From the NCBI GenBank assembly GCA_963709555.1, contig CAVPWR010000008.1, forward strand, positions 744,001-808,000: 64,000 nt of DNA. Reading direction: 5' to 3'. Position numbers and translations under genes: made by a program. Positions 1 through 6,244 of this stretch are shown here, one piece after another. The first letter of the stretch is position 1. Every line of letters begins with the position of its first letter. Source of the DNA: Sulfurisoma sp963709555 (GTDB lineage Bacteria; Pseudomonadota; Gammaproteobacteria; Burkholderiales; Rhodocyclaceae). The notes beneath the pieces are model-generated. The model did not search any database. It saw nothing but the letters and a program-made list of their open reading frames with translations, and was not told where the DNA came from.

Positions 1-42
1 ATCGCCGAATCGCTGCGCGACGCCGGATTCCTGGCGAAATAG
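1..42 (+). CDS. 3' end of an unidentified CDS
   Basis: Frame 1 is open from the window edge and encodes IAESLRDAGFLAK followed by TAG. Only 13 residues are present, so no family can be named. It lies on the same strand as acuI, about 100 bp upstream of the acuI start. The same high-GC codon use suggests a genuine C-terminus rather than noise. Confidence 0.5.
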   Translation: MAESLRDAGFLAK

Positions 43-46
43 GCGC

Positions 47-74
47 AAAAGTCGGTGCTGGCGGGACGCCGATT
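47..74 (+). repeat. dispersed short repeat, copy 1
   Basis: AAAAGTCGGTGCTGGCGGGA followed by CGCCGATT. It differs from the copy at 55484-55513 by one base across the shared core and also shares its CGCCGATT flank. It lies between the preceding CDS and acuI. Confidence 0.75.
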
Positions 75-144
75 GCGGGTGACGGCGTCAGCTTCCCGAA
101 ATCTGCCTGTGTCTATACTCTTTGGATTGCGAGGAGGAGCGAGC

Positions 145-1134
145 ATGAGCTTCAAGGCTTATCTGATCGAACAGCAGGACGGCAAGGTGGCGAGCCGCTT
201 CGCCGACATGGATGAGAGCCAGCTCGACGCGGGCGAGGTGACCATCCGCGTCGCCTGGTCGAGCGTCAATTACAAGGACGCGCTGGCGGCGACCGGCGCC
301 GGCCGCATCATCCGGCGTTTCCCCTGCATCGGCGGCGTCGATCTCGCCGGCACGGTGACGGCATCGGGCGATCCGCGCTTCTCCCCGGGCGACGAGGTGA
401 TCGCCACCAGCTACGACATAGGCGTCGCCCACCACGGCGGCTATGCCGAAATGGCGCGGGTGCCGGCGGACTGGGTCATCAAGCGGCCGGCCGGGCTGAC
501 GCTGAAGGAGGCGATGGCTCTGGGCACCGCGGGCTTCACCGCGGGCCTGGGCATCGTGCGCATGGAAGAAAACGGCCTGCGGCCCGAGAACGGCCCGGTC
601 GTCGTCTCCGGCGCCACGGGCGGTGTCGGCAGCCTCGCCATCGACATGCTGGCCGGGCGAGGCTACGAGGTCGTGGCACTGACCGGCAAGGCAAGCGAGA
701 CGGACTACCTCAAGGGCCTCGGCGCGAAGGACGTGCTGCTGAGACAAAAGCTCGATCTCGCCAAGATCAAGCCGCTGGGCAACGAAATGTGGGCGGGCGC
801 CGTCGACAACCTCGGCGGCGACGTGCTGGCCTGGATGGCCAGCACCATGAAGCGCAACGGCACCATCGCCAGCATCGGCCTGGCCGCCAGCATGAGCCTC
901 AACACCACGGTGGCGCCCTTCATCCTGCGCGGCGCCTGCCTGCTCGGCATCGATTCCGGCTACACCGGCGAGCCCTATCGCCACGGCGTCTGGCAGCGTC
1001 TGGCCACCGACCTCAAGCCCAAGCATCTGGCGGCGATGACGCGGACCATCGCCTTCACCGATCTGCCGCAAGTGTTCGACGATTTCATCCAGGCGCGCGC
1101 CCACGGCCGCGTCGTGGTCGAGATCGCCGGCTGA
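145..1134 (+). CDS. acuI: acrylyl-CoA reductase (NADPH) / YhdH-AcuI family quinone oxidoreductase
   Basis: A 329-residue medium-chain dehydrogenase/reductase, the usual length for AcuI/YhdH. The N-terminal half is the GroES-like catalytic fold with NYKDALAATGAG and GGVDLAGTV. The Rossmann half carries GATGGVGSLAID. It lacks the zinc-binding cysteines of alcohol dehydrogenases, as is normal for the family. Known family activity is NADPH-dependent reduction of acrylyl-CoA to propionyl-CoA. The ATG at 145 is chosen because GAGGAGG lies just upstream and the protein then begins MSFKAYLIEQ, as in relatives; the longer frame from 55 runs through the repeat. prpE follows after 30 bp, so the two probably form an operon for propionate, acrylate or 3-hydroxypropionate metabolism (inference). 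Confidence 0.9.
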   Translation: MSFKAYLIEQQDGKVASRFADMDESQLDAGEVTIRVAWSSVNYKDALAATGAGRIIRRFPCIGGVDLAGTVTASGDPRFSPGDEVIATSYDIGVAHHGGYAEMARVPADWVIKRPAGLTLKEAMALGTAGFTAGLGIVRMEENGLRPENGPVVVSGATGGVGSLAIDMLAGRGYEVVALTGKASETDYLKGLGAKDVLLRQKLDLAKIKPLGNEMWAGAVDNLGGDVLAWMASTMKRNGTIASIGLAASMSLNTTVAPFILRGACLLGIDSGYTGEPYRHGVWQRLATDLKPKHLAAMTRTIAFTDLPQVFDDFIQARAHGRVVVEIAG

Positions 1135-1164
1135 ATTCAACCGAACAACAAAAGGGAGCGAGAC

Positions 1165-3057
1165 ATGGCGAGTTACAAGGAGTTTCATCAGCGTTCCATC
1201 GAGCAGCCCGACGCCTTCTGGGGCGAGGAGGCGAAACTGATCGACTGGCACAAGCCGCCGCAGCAGATCTGCGACTACTCGCGCCCGCCCTTCGTCAAAT
1301 GGTTCGTCGGTGGCGAGACCAACCTCTGCCACAACGCCGTCGACCGCCACGCGGCCGCCCGTCCCAACGACCGCGCGCTGATCTACGTCTCGACCGAAAC
1401 CAACGAGGAGAAGATTTATACCTTCGCCGAGCTCAAGTCCGAAGTGATGCGCATGGCCGCGATCATGCAGTCGCTCGGCGTCGGCAAGGGCGACCGCGTG
1501 CTGATCTACATGCCGATGATCGCCGAGGCCTGCTTCGCCATGCTCGCCTGCGCCCGCATCGGCGCGATCCACTCGGTGGTTTTCGGCGGCTTCGCCTCGG
1601 GCTCGCTCGCCACTCGCATCGACGACGCTAAGCCGAAACTCATCGTCTCCTCCGATGCCGGCATGCGCGGCGGCAAGGCCGTGCCCTACAAGCACCTACT
1701 CGACGAGGCCATCAACATCGCCGAAGCCAAGCCGGCCAAGGTGCTGATGATCGACCGCGGCCTCGACAAGGCCTTCAACAAGGTTGCGGGCCGCGACGTC
1801 GATTACGCCACGCTGCGCGCCGAGCACATGAACGCCGACGTGCCCTGCACCTGGCTGGAATCCTCCGAGCCCTCGTACATCCTCTACACCTCGGGCACCA
1901 CGGGCAAGCCCAAGGGCGTGCAGCGCGACACCGGCGGCTATGCGGTGGCGCTGGCGGCATCCATGAAGCACATCTACACCGGCTTCGCCGGCGAGACCTA
2001 TTTCGCCACCTCGGACATCGGCTGGGTGGTGGGCCACAGCTACATCATCTACGGCCCGCTGATCGCCGGCATGGCCACCGTGATGTACGAGGGCACGCCG
2101 ATCCGGCCCGACGCCGGCATCTGGTGGCAGATCGTCGAGAAGTACAAGGTCAATGTCATGTTCTCGGCGCCGACCGCCGTGCGCGTGCTGAAGAAGCAGG
2201 ACCCGGCATACATGAAGAAGTACGACCTCTCGAGCTTGAAGCATTTGTTCCTTGCCGGCGAGCCGCTCGACCAGCCGACCCATGAATGGATCATGGGCGA
2301 ACTCAAGCTGCCGGTGATCGACAACTACTGGCAGACCGAGACCGGCTGGCCGATGCTGTCGACCGTGCGCGGCATCGAGGACACCAAGATCAAGTTCGGC
2401 ACGCCGTCCTTCCCCGTCTACGGCTTCAATCTCAAGATCTTCCGCGAAGACGGCACCGAGTGTGCGCCCAACGAGAAGGGCATCGTCGGCGTGGTGCCGC
2501 CGCTGCCGCCGGGCTGCCTGACGACGGTGTGGGGCCAGGACGAGCGCTTCGTCAGCACCTATTTCAGCCTGTTCAAGGACCCGCTGGTCTATTCCTCGTT
2601 CGACTGGGGCATCCGTGACGACGAGAACTACCACTACATCCTCGGCCGCACCGACGACGTCATCAACGTCGCCGGCCATCGCCTCGGCACGCGCGAGATC
2701 GAGGAGGCGGTGCAGGGTCACAACGCCATCGCCGAGGTCGCCGTGGTCGGCGTCGCCGACCAGCTCAAGGGCCAGGAGCCGGTGGCCTTCGCGGTGGTGA
2801 AGGACGCAGCGCGCATTGCCACGCCCGAGCTGCGCGCGGCGCTCGAGGCCGAAGTCAAGAAGACCGTGGACGCGAGCCTCGGCGCCATCGCCCGGCCCAA
2901 ACGCGTGTATTTCGTCACCGGCCTGCCCAAGACGCGATCCGGCAAGATGCTGCGCCGCTCGATCCAGGCCTTGGCCGAGGGCCGCGATCCGGGCGATCTC
3001 ACCACCATCGACGATCAATCCACGCTGGAGCAGATCAGGCAAGCCCTCGCGGGCTGA
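1165..3057 (+). CDS. prpE: propionyl-CoA synthetase (propionate--CoA ligase)
   Basis: A 630-residue AMP-forming acyl-CoA synthetase. It opens with the acetyl-CoA-synthetase N-terminal domain (MASYKEFHQRSIEQPDAFW). It has the nucleotide-binding loop YTSGTTGKPKGV near residues 241-252 and the C-terminal catalytic lysine motif TRSGKMLRR with Lys594. Length and the N-terminal sequence fit PrpE better than Acs. It activates propionate with ATP and CoA to propionyl-CoA in the cytoplasm. Related ligases can be inhibited by acetylation of this lysine, but no acetyltransferase gene is nearby. The ATG at 1165 follows AAAAGGGAGCG. It probably shares a transcript with acuI. No 2-methylcitrate-cycle genes are in the window. 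Confidence 0.93.
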   Translation: MASYKEFHQRSIEQPDAFWGEEAKLIDWHKPPQQICDYSRPPFVKWFVGGETNLCHNAVDRHAAARPNDRALIYVSTETNEEKIYTFAELKSEVMRMAAIMQSLGVGKGDRVLIYMPMIAEACFAMLACARIGAIHSVVFGGFASGSLATRIDDAKPKLIVSSDAGMRGGKAVPYKHLLDEAINIAEAKPAKVLMIDRGLDKAFNKVAGRDVDYATLRAEHMNADVPCTWLESSEPSYILYTSGTTGKPKGVQRDTGGYAVALAASMKHIYTGFAGETYFATSDIGWVVGHSYIIYGPLIAGMATVMYEGTPIRPDAGIWWQIVEKYKVNVMFSAPTAVRVLKKQDPAYMKKYDLSSLKHLFLAGEPLDQPTHEWIMGELKLPVIDNYWQTETGWPMLSTVRGIEDTKIKFGTPSFPVYGFNLKIFREDGTECAPNEKGIVGVVPPLPPGCLTTVWGQDERFVSTYFSLFKDPLVYSSFDWGIRDDENYHYILGRTDDVINVAGHRLGTREIEEAVQGHNAIAEVAVVGVADQLKGQEPVAFAVVKDAARIATPELRAALEAEVKKTVDASLGAIARPKRVYFVTGLPKTRSGKMLRRSIQALAEGRDPGDLTTIDDQSTLEQIRQALAG

Positions 3058-3064
3058 AAATGTT

Positions 3065-3092
3065 TTGACAGGGCGGGCGATTCAGGTAGAAT
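3065..3092 (+). promoter_or_regulatory. sigma70 promoter for tRNA-Val
   Basis: A consensus -35 TTGACA (3065-3070) and a -10 TAGAAT (3087-3092) are separated by 16 bp. The promoter begins right after the prpE stop and points at the tRNA gene 70 bp downstream. A small GC hairpin (GCCCGC/GCGGGC, 3120-3134) lies in the leader between the expected start site and the tRNA. Confidence 0.75.
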
Positions 3093-3162
3093 GCGCCGCT
3101 CTTTTAGTTACGGCATAACGCCCGCTACGCGGGCATAAGCCTTCACTGAAACTTCGTTTTGC

Positions 3163-3239
3163 AGGCGCGTAGCTCAGCTGGTTAGAGCACCACCTTGACA
3201 TGGTGGGGGTCGTTGGTTCGAGTCCAATCGCGCCTACCA
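3163..3239 (+). tRNA. tRNA-Val (anticodon GAC)
   Basis: A full 77-nt cloverleaf. The acceptor stem is AGGCGCG (3163-3169) pairing with CGCGCCT (3229-3235). The anticodon stem CCACC/GGTGG encloses the loop TTGACAT, giving anticodon GAC at 3197-3199. The T-loop TTCGAGT is present and the 3' CCA is encoded. Confidence 0.97.
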
Positions 3240-3276
3240 GAATTCCGCAGGAACTCAGGTAGTGGCAGTACAGATC

Positions 3277-3299
3277 AAGCCGCCTTCGGGCGGCTTTTT
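3277..3299. terminator. bidirectional intrinsic terminator
   Basis: AAGCCGCC-TTCG-GGCGGCTT stem with a TTCG tetraloop followed by a T run. It sits between tRNA-Val (+) and the convergent symporter gene (-), and the A/T symmetry allows use from both sides. Confidence 0.85.
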
Positions 3300-3302
3300 C
3301 GT

Positions 3303-4544
3303 TCACCCGCCGGCGTACTTCTCCACCACCACGCTGGCGACCATGTCGCCCTCGACGTTGACCGCGGTGCGGACGGTGTCGAGGATGCGGTCGATCGGCA
3401 GCAGGATCGCGATGGCCGCGGTGGGCAGGCCCACCGATTCGAGCACCAGCACCATGCTCAGCATGCCCACGCTCGGGATGCCCGGCGCGCCGATGGCGCC
3501 GAGCATCGCCACGAAGAAGATGATCGCCTGCTGCGCCAGGTCGAGCTCGATGCCCGCCAGCCGCGCCACGAACAGCGCCGCCGCGGCCTCGTAGAGCGCC
3601 GTGCCGTCCATGTTCACCGTGGCGCCCAGCGGCACGACGAAGCTGGCGATGTCCTTCTTCACGTGCAGGTGCTGCTCGGTGCAGCGCAGGGTGATGGGCA
3701 GCGTGGCGGCGCTGGAACTGGTGGCGAAGGCGGTGATCAGCGCCTCGCGCGCACCCTTGAAGAAGCGCAGCGGCGACATGCCCGTCATCGCCCACAGGAT
3801 CGCCGGCAGCACGATCAGGCCGTGGAATAGCGTGGAGCCGATGACGACGGCGATGAACTGTGCCAGGCTCGCCAGCAGGTCCGTCTTCTGTGTCGCCACC
3901 AGCTGCAGCAGCAGGGCGGCGATGCCGAAGGGCGCGAGGTGCATGATCCAGCCGACGATCATCAGGCACAGCTCCTGCAGCTCCTGCAGCAGCGCGCGGA
4001 TGTTGCGGTAGCGCTCGCCGCCCACCACCAGCGCGATGCCGAGGATGAGCGCGACGATCACCACCGCGAGGATGTCGCCCTGTGCCAGCGCCTTGAACGG
4101 GTTCTGGAACAGGCCGCGCAGGAACTGGGCGATGTAGTCCGGCAGTGGCATCTGTCGCGCCTGAAAGTTCTTCGTGGCGTCGGCGAACATCTCGAGCTGC
4201 ATGCCCTCGCCGGGGCGGAAGAGGTGCGCCGCGCCGAAACCGATCAGGATCGCCAGCCCCATGGTGGCGACGAAGAACACCAGCGTCGTCTTCCACACCC
4301 GGTGCATCTGGTTGTGCTGGCGCAGGTTGGCGACGCCGACGACGATGGAAGCGAACACCAGCGGCACCAGCACCAGCCGCAGCAGGTCGAGGAACAGGTT
4401 GCCGACCAGCTTCGCCCCGTACAGCGTGTTCTGCCCCAGCGGCGTCTGCCCGGCGCCAACCAGCCAGAATCCGGCGGCGACGCCGAGCGCGGCGCCGATG
4501 AGAATGCGGGTGTTGAGGGAGAAAGGGAGCATGGCTGAATTCAT
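3303..4544 (-). CDS. dicarboxylate/amino acid:cation symporter (DAACS/SDF family)
   Basis: About 413 residues with eight or so hydrophobic segments. The family signature is clear: a serine-rich re-entrant loop SSSAATLP, then NMDGTALYE and GAIGAPGIPS in the C-terminal half. Members import C4-dicarboxylates, glutamate or aspartate with Na+ or H+. The sequence does not let me choose between GltP- and DctA-type substrates. The start at 4544 (MNSAMLPFSLNTRIL) is preferred; a longer frame reaches 4619, but its extra residues are not hydrophobic and look non-coding. An in-frame ATG at 4532 is the alternative. It is a single gene and converges on tRNA-Val. Confidence 0.88.
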   Translation of the reverse strand: MNSAMLPFSLNTRILIGAALGVAAGFWLVGAGQTPLGQNTLYGAKLVGNLFLDLLRLVLVPLVFASIVVGVANLRQHNQMHRVWKTTLVFFVATMGLAILIGFGAAHLFRPGEGMQLEMFADATKNFQARQMPLPDYIAQFLRGLFQNPFKALAQGDILAVVIVALILGIALVVGGERYRNIRALLQELQELCLMIVGWIMHLAPFGIAALLLQLVATQKTDLLASLAQFIAVVIGSTLFHGLIVLPAILWAMTGMSPLRFFKGAREALITAFATSSSAATLPITLRCTEQHLHVKKDIASFVVPLGATVNMDGTALYEAAAALFVARLAGIELDLAQQAIIFFVAMLGAIGAPGIPSVGMLSMVLVLESVGLPTAAIAILLPIDRILDTVRTAVNVEGDMVASVVVEKYAGG

Positions 4545-4643
4545 CTGTTCATCTGGGGCGCAAGTGTAGAGCTGTCGGTCGAAATTGCCATTCCATTTTG
4601 ATAGTGGCACGATGTACAATTGAGCAACGTATCGCTGCCAACA

Positions 4644-5152
4644 ATGATGGTCCTCGCCAAGAAGAACCGCTTCAACTTACTCGTCGGTGCATCATTGACC
4701 TGCATCGTGACGTTGCCAACACTAACGATTGTTTTGGGCGATGCCCGGCAACCATCGTTTTCCTCCGGCAACGCCTGGCTCTGGCTAGCCTTGCTGATTC
4801 TCCTGGCATGTGGCTTGGCCATATCGGCAATCGGGTTGATACGCAAGGTTCATTGGGGATTTTTCGTTTGGTCCCAGGCGATTCTCTCCTTCCTGGTTTT
4901 GATCTATTACACAGGTTGTATCGCCGGGAACTCGATTTCGCAAAATTGGGCCCTGATCCGGAAGCTATTGACCAAGGCCTTCCCATGGCGACGGTGCAGG
5001 GGTTCCTGTTTCTGGTACTGATGTGGCTGGTCCCGGGTTTCCTTCCCTTGGCATTGATGGGGCTAAGAAAGTGGCGCAAGGAACGAAAATGCGCTTCCAG
5101 GCAAGATGGGGCGAACTCTGCTGACAGCGCCACGGATCAGGAATTACGATAG
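4644..5152 (+). CDS. putative membrane protein, reading frame broken
   Basis: No known family recognised. The first frame (ATG at 4644 or 4647) encodes hydrophobic segments at about residues 12-32, 44-68 and 75-95, then degenerates into a basic tail and stops at 5021. The frame that continues to 5152 encodes a fourth strong membrane helix (FLFLVLMWLVPGFLPLALMG) followed by a positive-inside stretch RKWRKERK. Adding one A to the AAAA run near 4940 would join them smoothly (SISQ-K-LGPDPEAID). I therefore read it as one four-helix protein with a one-base deletion, natural or technical. Base composition is closer to 50% GC by eye, unlike the neighbouring genes, which suggests transfer. Confidence 0.55.
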
Positions 5153-5218
5153 ATCCGCAAGATAAACTTAGTCGTACGACACGTTGCCGCCGGCAAAAGC
5201 CATAATTAACGTTTTGGA

Positions 5219-5530
5219 TTGCCGACCGTGCTAGCACTTGGAATTTTTTCTCTCCTGGTCGCCGTCGTGGCATTCCTCATGCACATGCGAACCAGCTACG
5301 AGACACAAGGTGGTGGCTTGGGCCAAGTGCCTTGTGTCGCTGCAGCCGCCATCCAGGTGCCGCTAATGACGATGCTGGGGCTCGGTCTGGTCAGCGAGGC
5401 CACGGGGCAGTTCGATTTCATCTGGTGGCAATGGTTCCTGATCTGGTTGGTCGAGACGCTTTGCGTTGCTGCAGCCGCGGTCTGGATAGGTCGCCTGGCC
5501 GAGAGACGGGCCAAGAGCAGTTCAGCGTGA
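5219..5530 (+). CDS. small hypothetical membrane protein
   Basis: About 103 residues, function unknown. Three hydrophobic segments are visible: residues 4-21, about 40-60 and about 68-90, ending with a basic tail GRLAERRAKSSSA. The start is uncertain, since the frame begins at TTG 5219 and GTG 5228 is another option; neither has a good ribosome binding site. It lies 21 bp upstream of the macro-domain gene on the same strand and in the same lower-GC segment, so co-transcription is plausible. Confidence 0.5.
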   Translation: MPTVLALGIFSLLVAVVAFLMHMRTSYETQGGGLGQVPCVAAAAIQVPLMTMLGLGLVSEATGQFDFIWWQWFLIWLVETLCVAAAAVWIGRLAERRAKSSSA

Positions 5531-5551
5531 TTACCAGGGACTGATCAAGCC

Positions 5552-6019
5552 ATGGTTGCACCCACCATCGTGGATGGAAACCTCCTTGATCAGGACGTGG
5601 ATGTCATCGTCAATGCCTGGAATCGAAACATCATCCCCTGGTGGCTGCTCGTCCCGCAGGGCGTATCCGGAGCGATCAAGAAGCGCGGGGGCTACCAGCC
5701 CTTCATCGAGTTGAGCAGGTCAGGACCGATTCCCCTTGGGGGAGCCGTCCTGACGTCAGCAGGAAGACTGCCATACAGAGCCATCATCCATGTGGCTGGA
5801 ATCAGCATGCTATGGCGTTCGTCCAGGGAATCGATTCAGGGTTCCGTGGAGTCGGCGATGCACCTGGTGAAGCTGCAGGGCTTCGGCTCCGTCGCATTCC
5901 CAATCATCGGCGCCGGAACCGGCGGATATCGGCAGGCGGATGCACTGCAGCTGATGCTGGAAGCCTTTGCCGGAATCGAGTCACAGGCCTCGGTCACAGT
6001 GGTTCGTTACAAAGGCTAG
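5552..6019 (+). CDS. macro-domain (ADP-ribose-binding) protein
   Basis: 155 residues covering one macro domain. Matching elements are DVDVIVNAWN near the N-terminus, the GVSGAIKKRGG loop, IPLGGAVLTSAG with the following IIHVAG strand, and the phosphate-binding FPIIGAGTGG. Macro domains bind or hydrolyse ADP-ribose, O-acetyl-ADP-ribose or ADP-ribosylated targets. Whether this one is a hydrolase or only a binder cannot be told. The ATG at 5552 follows ACCAGGGA. No ADP-ribosyltransferase-like toxin is visible beside it, so a DarT-DarG type pair is not supported here. It lies in the lower-GC segment behind two membrane-protein genes. Confidence 0.8.
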   Translation: MVAPTIVDGNLLDQDVDVIVNAWNRNIIPWWLLVPQGVSGAIKKRGGYQPFIELSRSGPIPLGGAVLTSAGRLPYRAIIHVAGISMLWRSSRESIQGSVESAMHLVKLQGFGSVAFPIIGAGTGGYRQADALQLMLEAFAGIESQASVTVVRYKG

Positions 6020-6115
6020 TCCATGTTGACCTCAAGCGAACTGAGTTCCCTGCCCGAAGGCGTGATTGAGTCCCTAAACTGCTGTAAATCGGGCGAATGA
6101 TGTTTCCCGAGCGCG

Positions 6116-6140
6116 AAAAGTCGGCGCTGGCGACACGGTG
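6116..6140 (+). repeat. dispersed short repeat, copy 2
   Basis: AAAAGTCGGCGCTGGCG followed by ACACGGTG. It lies in the 225-bp gap between the macro-domain gene and ppdK, in which I see no gene. Confidence 0.75.
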
Positions 6141-6197
6141 ATGGTGCAGCCGATGAGCGGGCCGGTTTGTGCATTTACCGGCTGGCGCGTTAACGAC

Positions 6198-6221
6198 AAC
6201 GGCCACCCGCGGGTGGCCGTT
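6198..6221. terminator. palindromic hairpin between convergent genes
   Basis: A perfect 24-nt palindrome with half-site AACGGCCACCCG. It lies 24 bp past the ppdK stop and faces the macro-domain gene. No T run follows on either side, so it may work as a bidirectional barrier or RNA-stabilising hairpin rather than a classical terminator. It resembles the palindrome at 39135-39156. Confidence 0.55.
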
Positions 6222-6244
6222 GGCTATGCTGCTGCGTCGGGACG

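Noticed and set aside
88..3042. Long antisense frames opposite acuI and prpE
   Set aside because: Both mirror strongly supported genes and show only complement-type composition.
3082..4296. Minus-strand frame containing IGLEPTTPTMSRWCSNQLSYAP
   Set aside because: This peptide is the familiar result of translating tRNA-Val backwards; the rest is out of frame within the symporter gene.
4644..6019. A DarTG-type toxin-antitoxin pair
   Set aside because: A macro domain is present, but neither neighbour shows an ADP-ribosyltransferase signature; both are small multi-helix membrane proteins.
5641..6069. Alternative frame within the macro-domain gene
   Set aside because: Overlaps the macro domain in another register; no motif.
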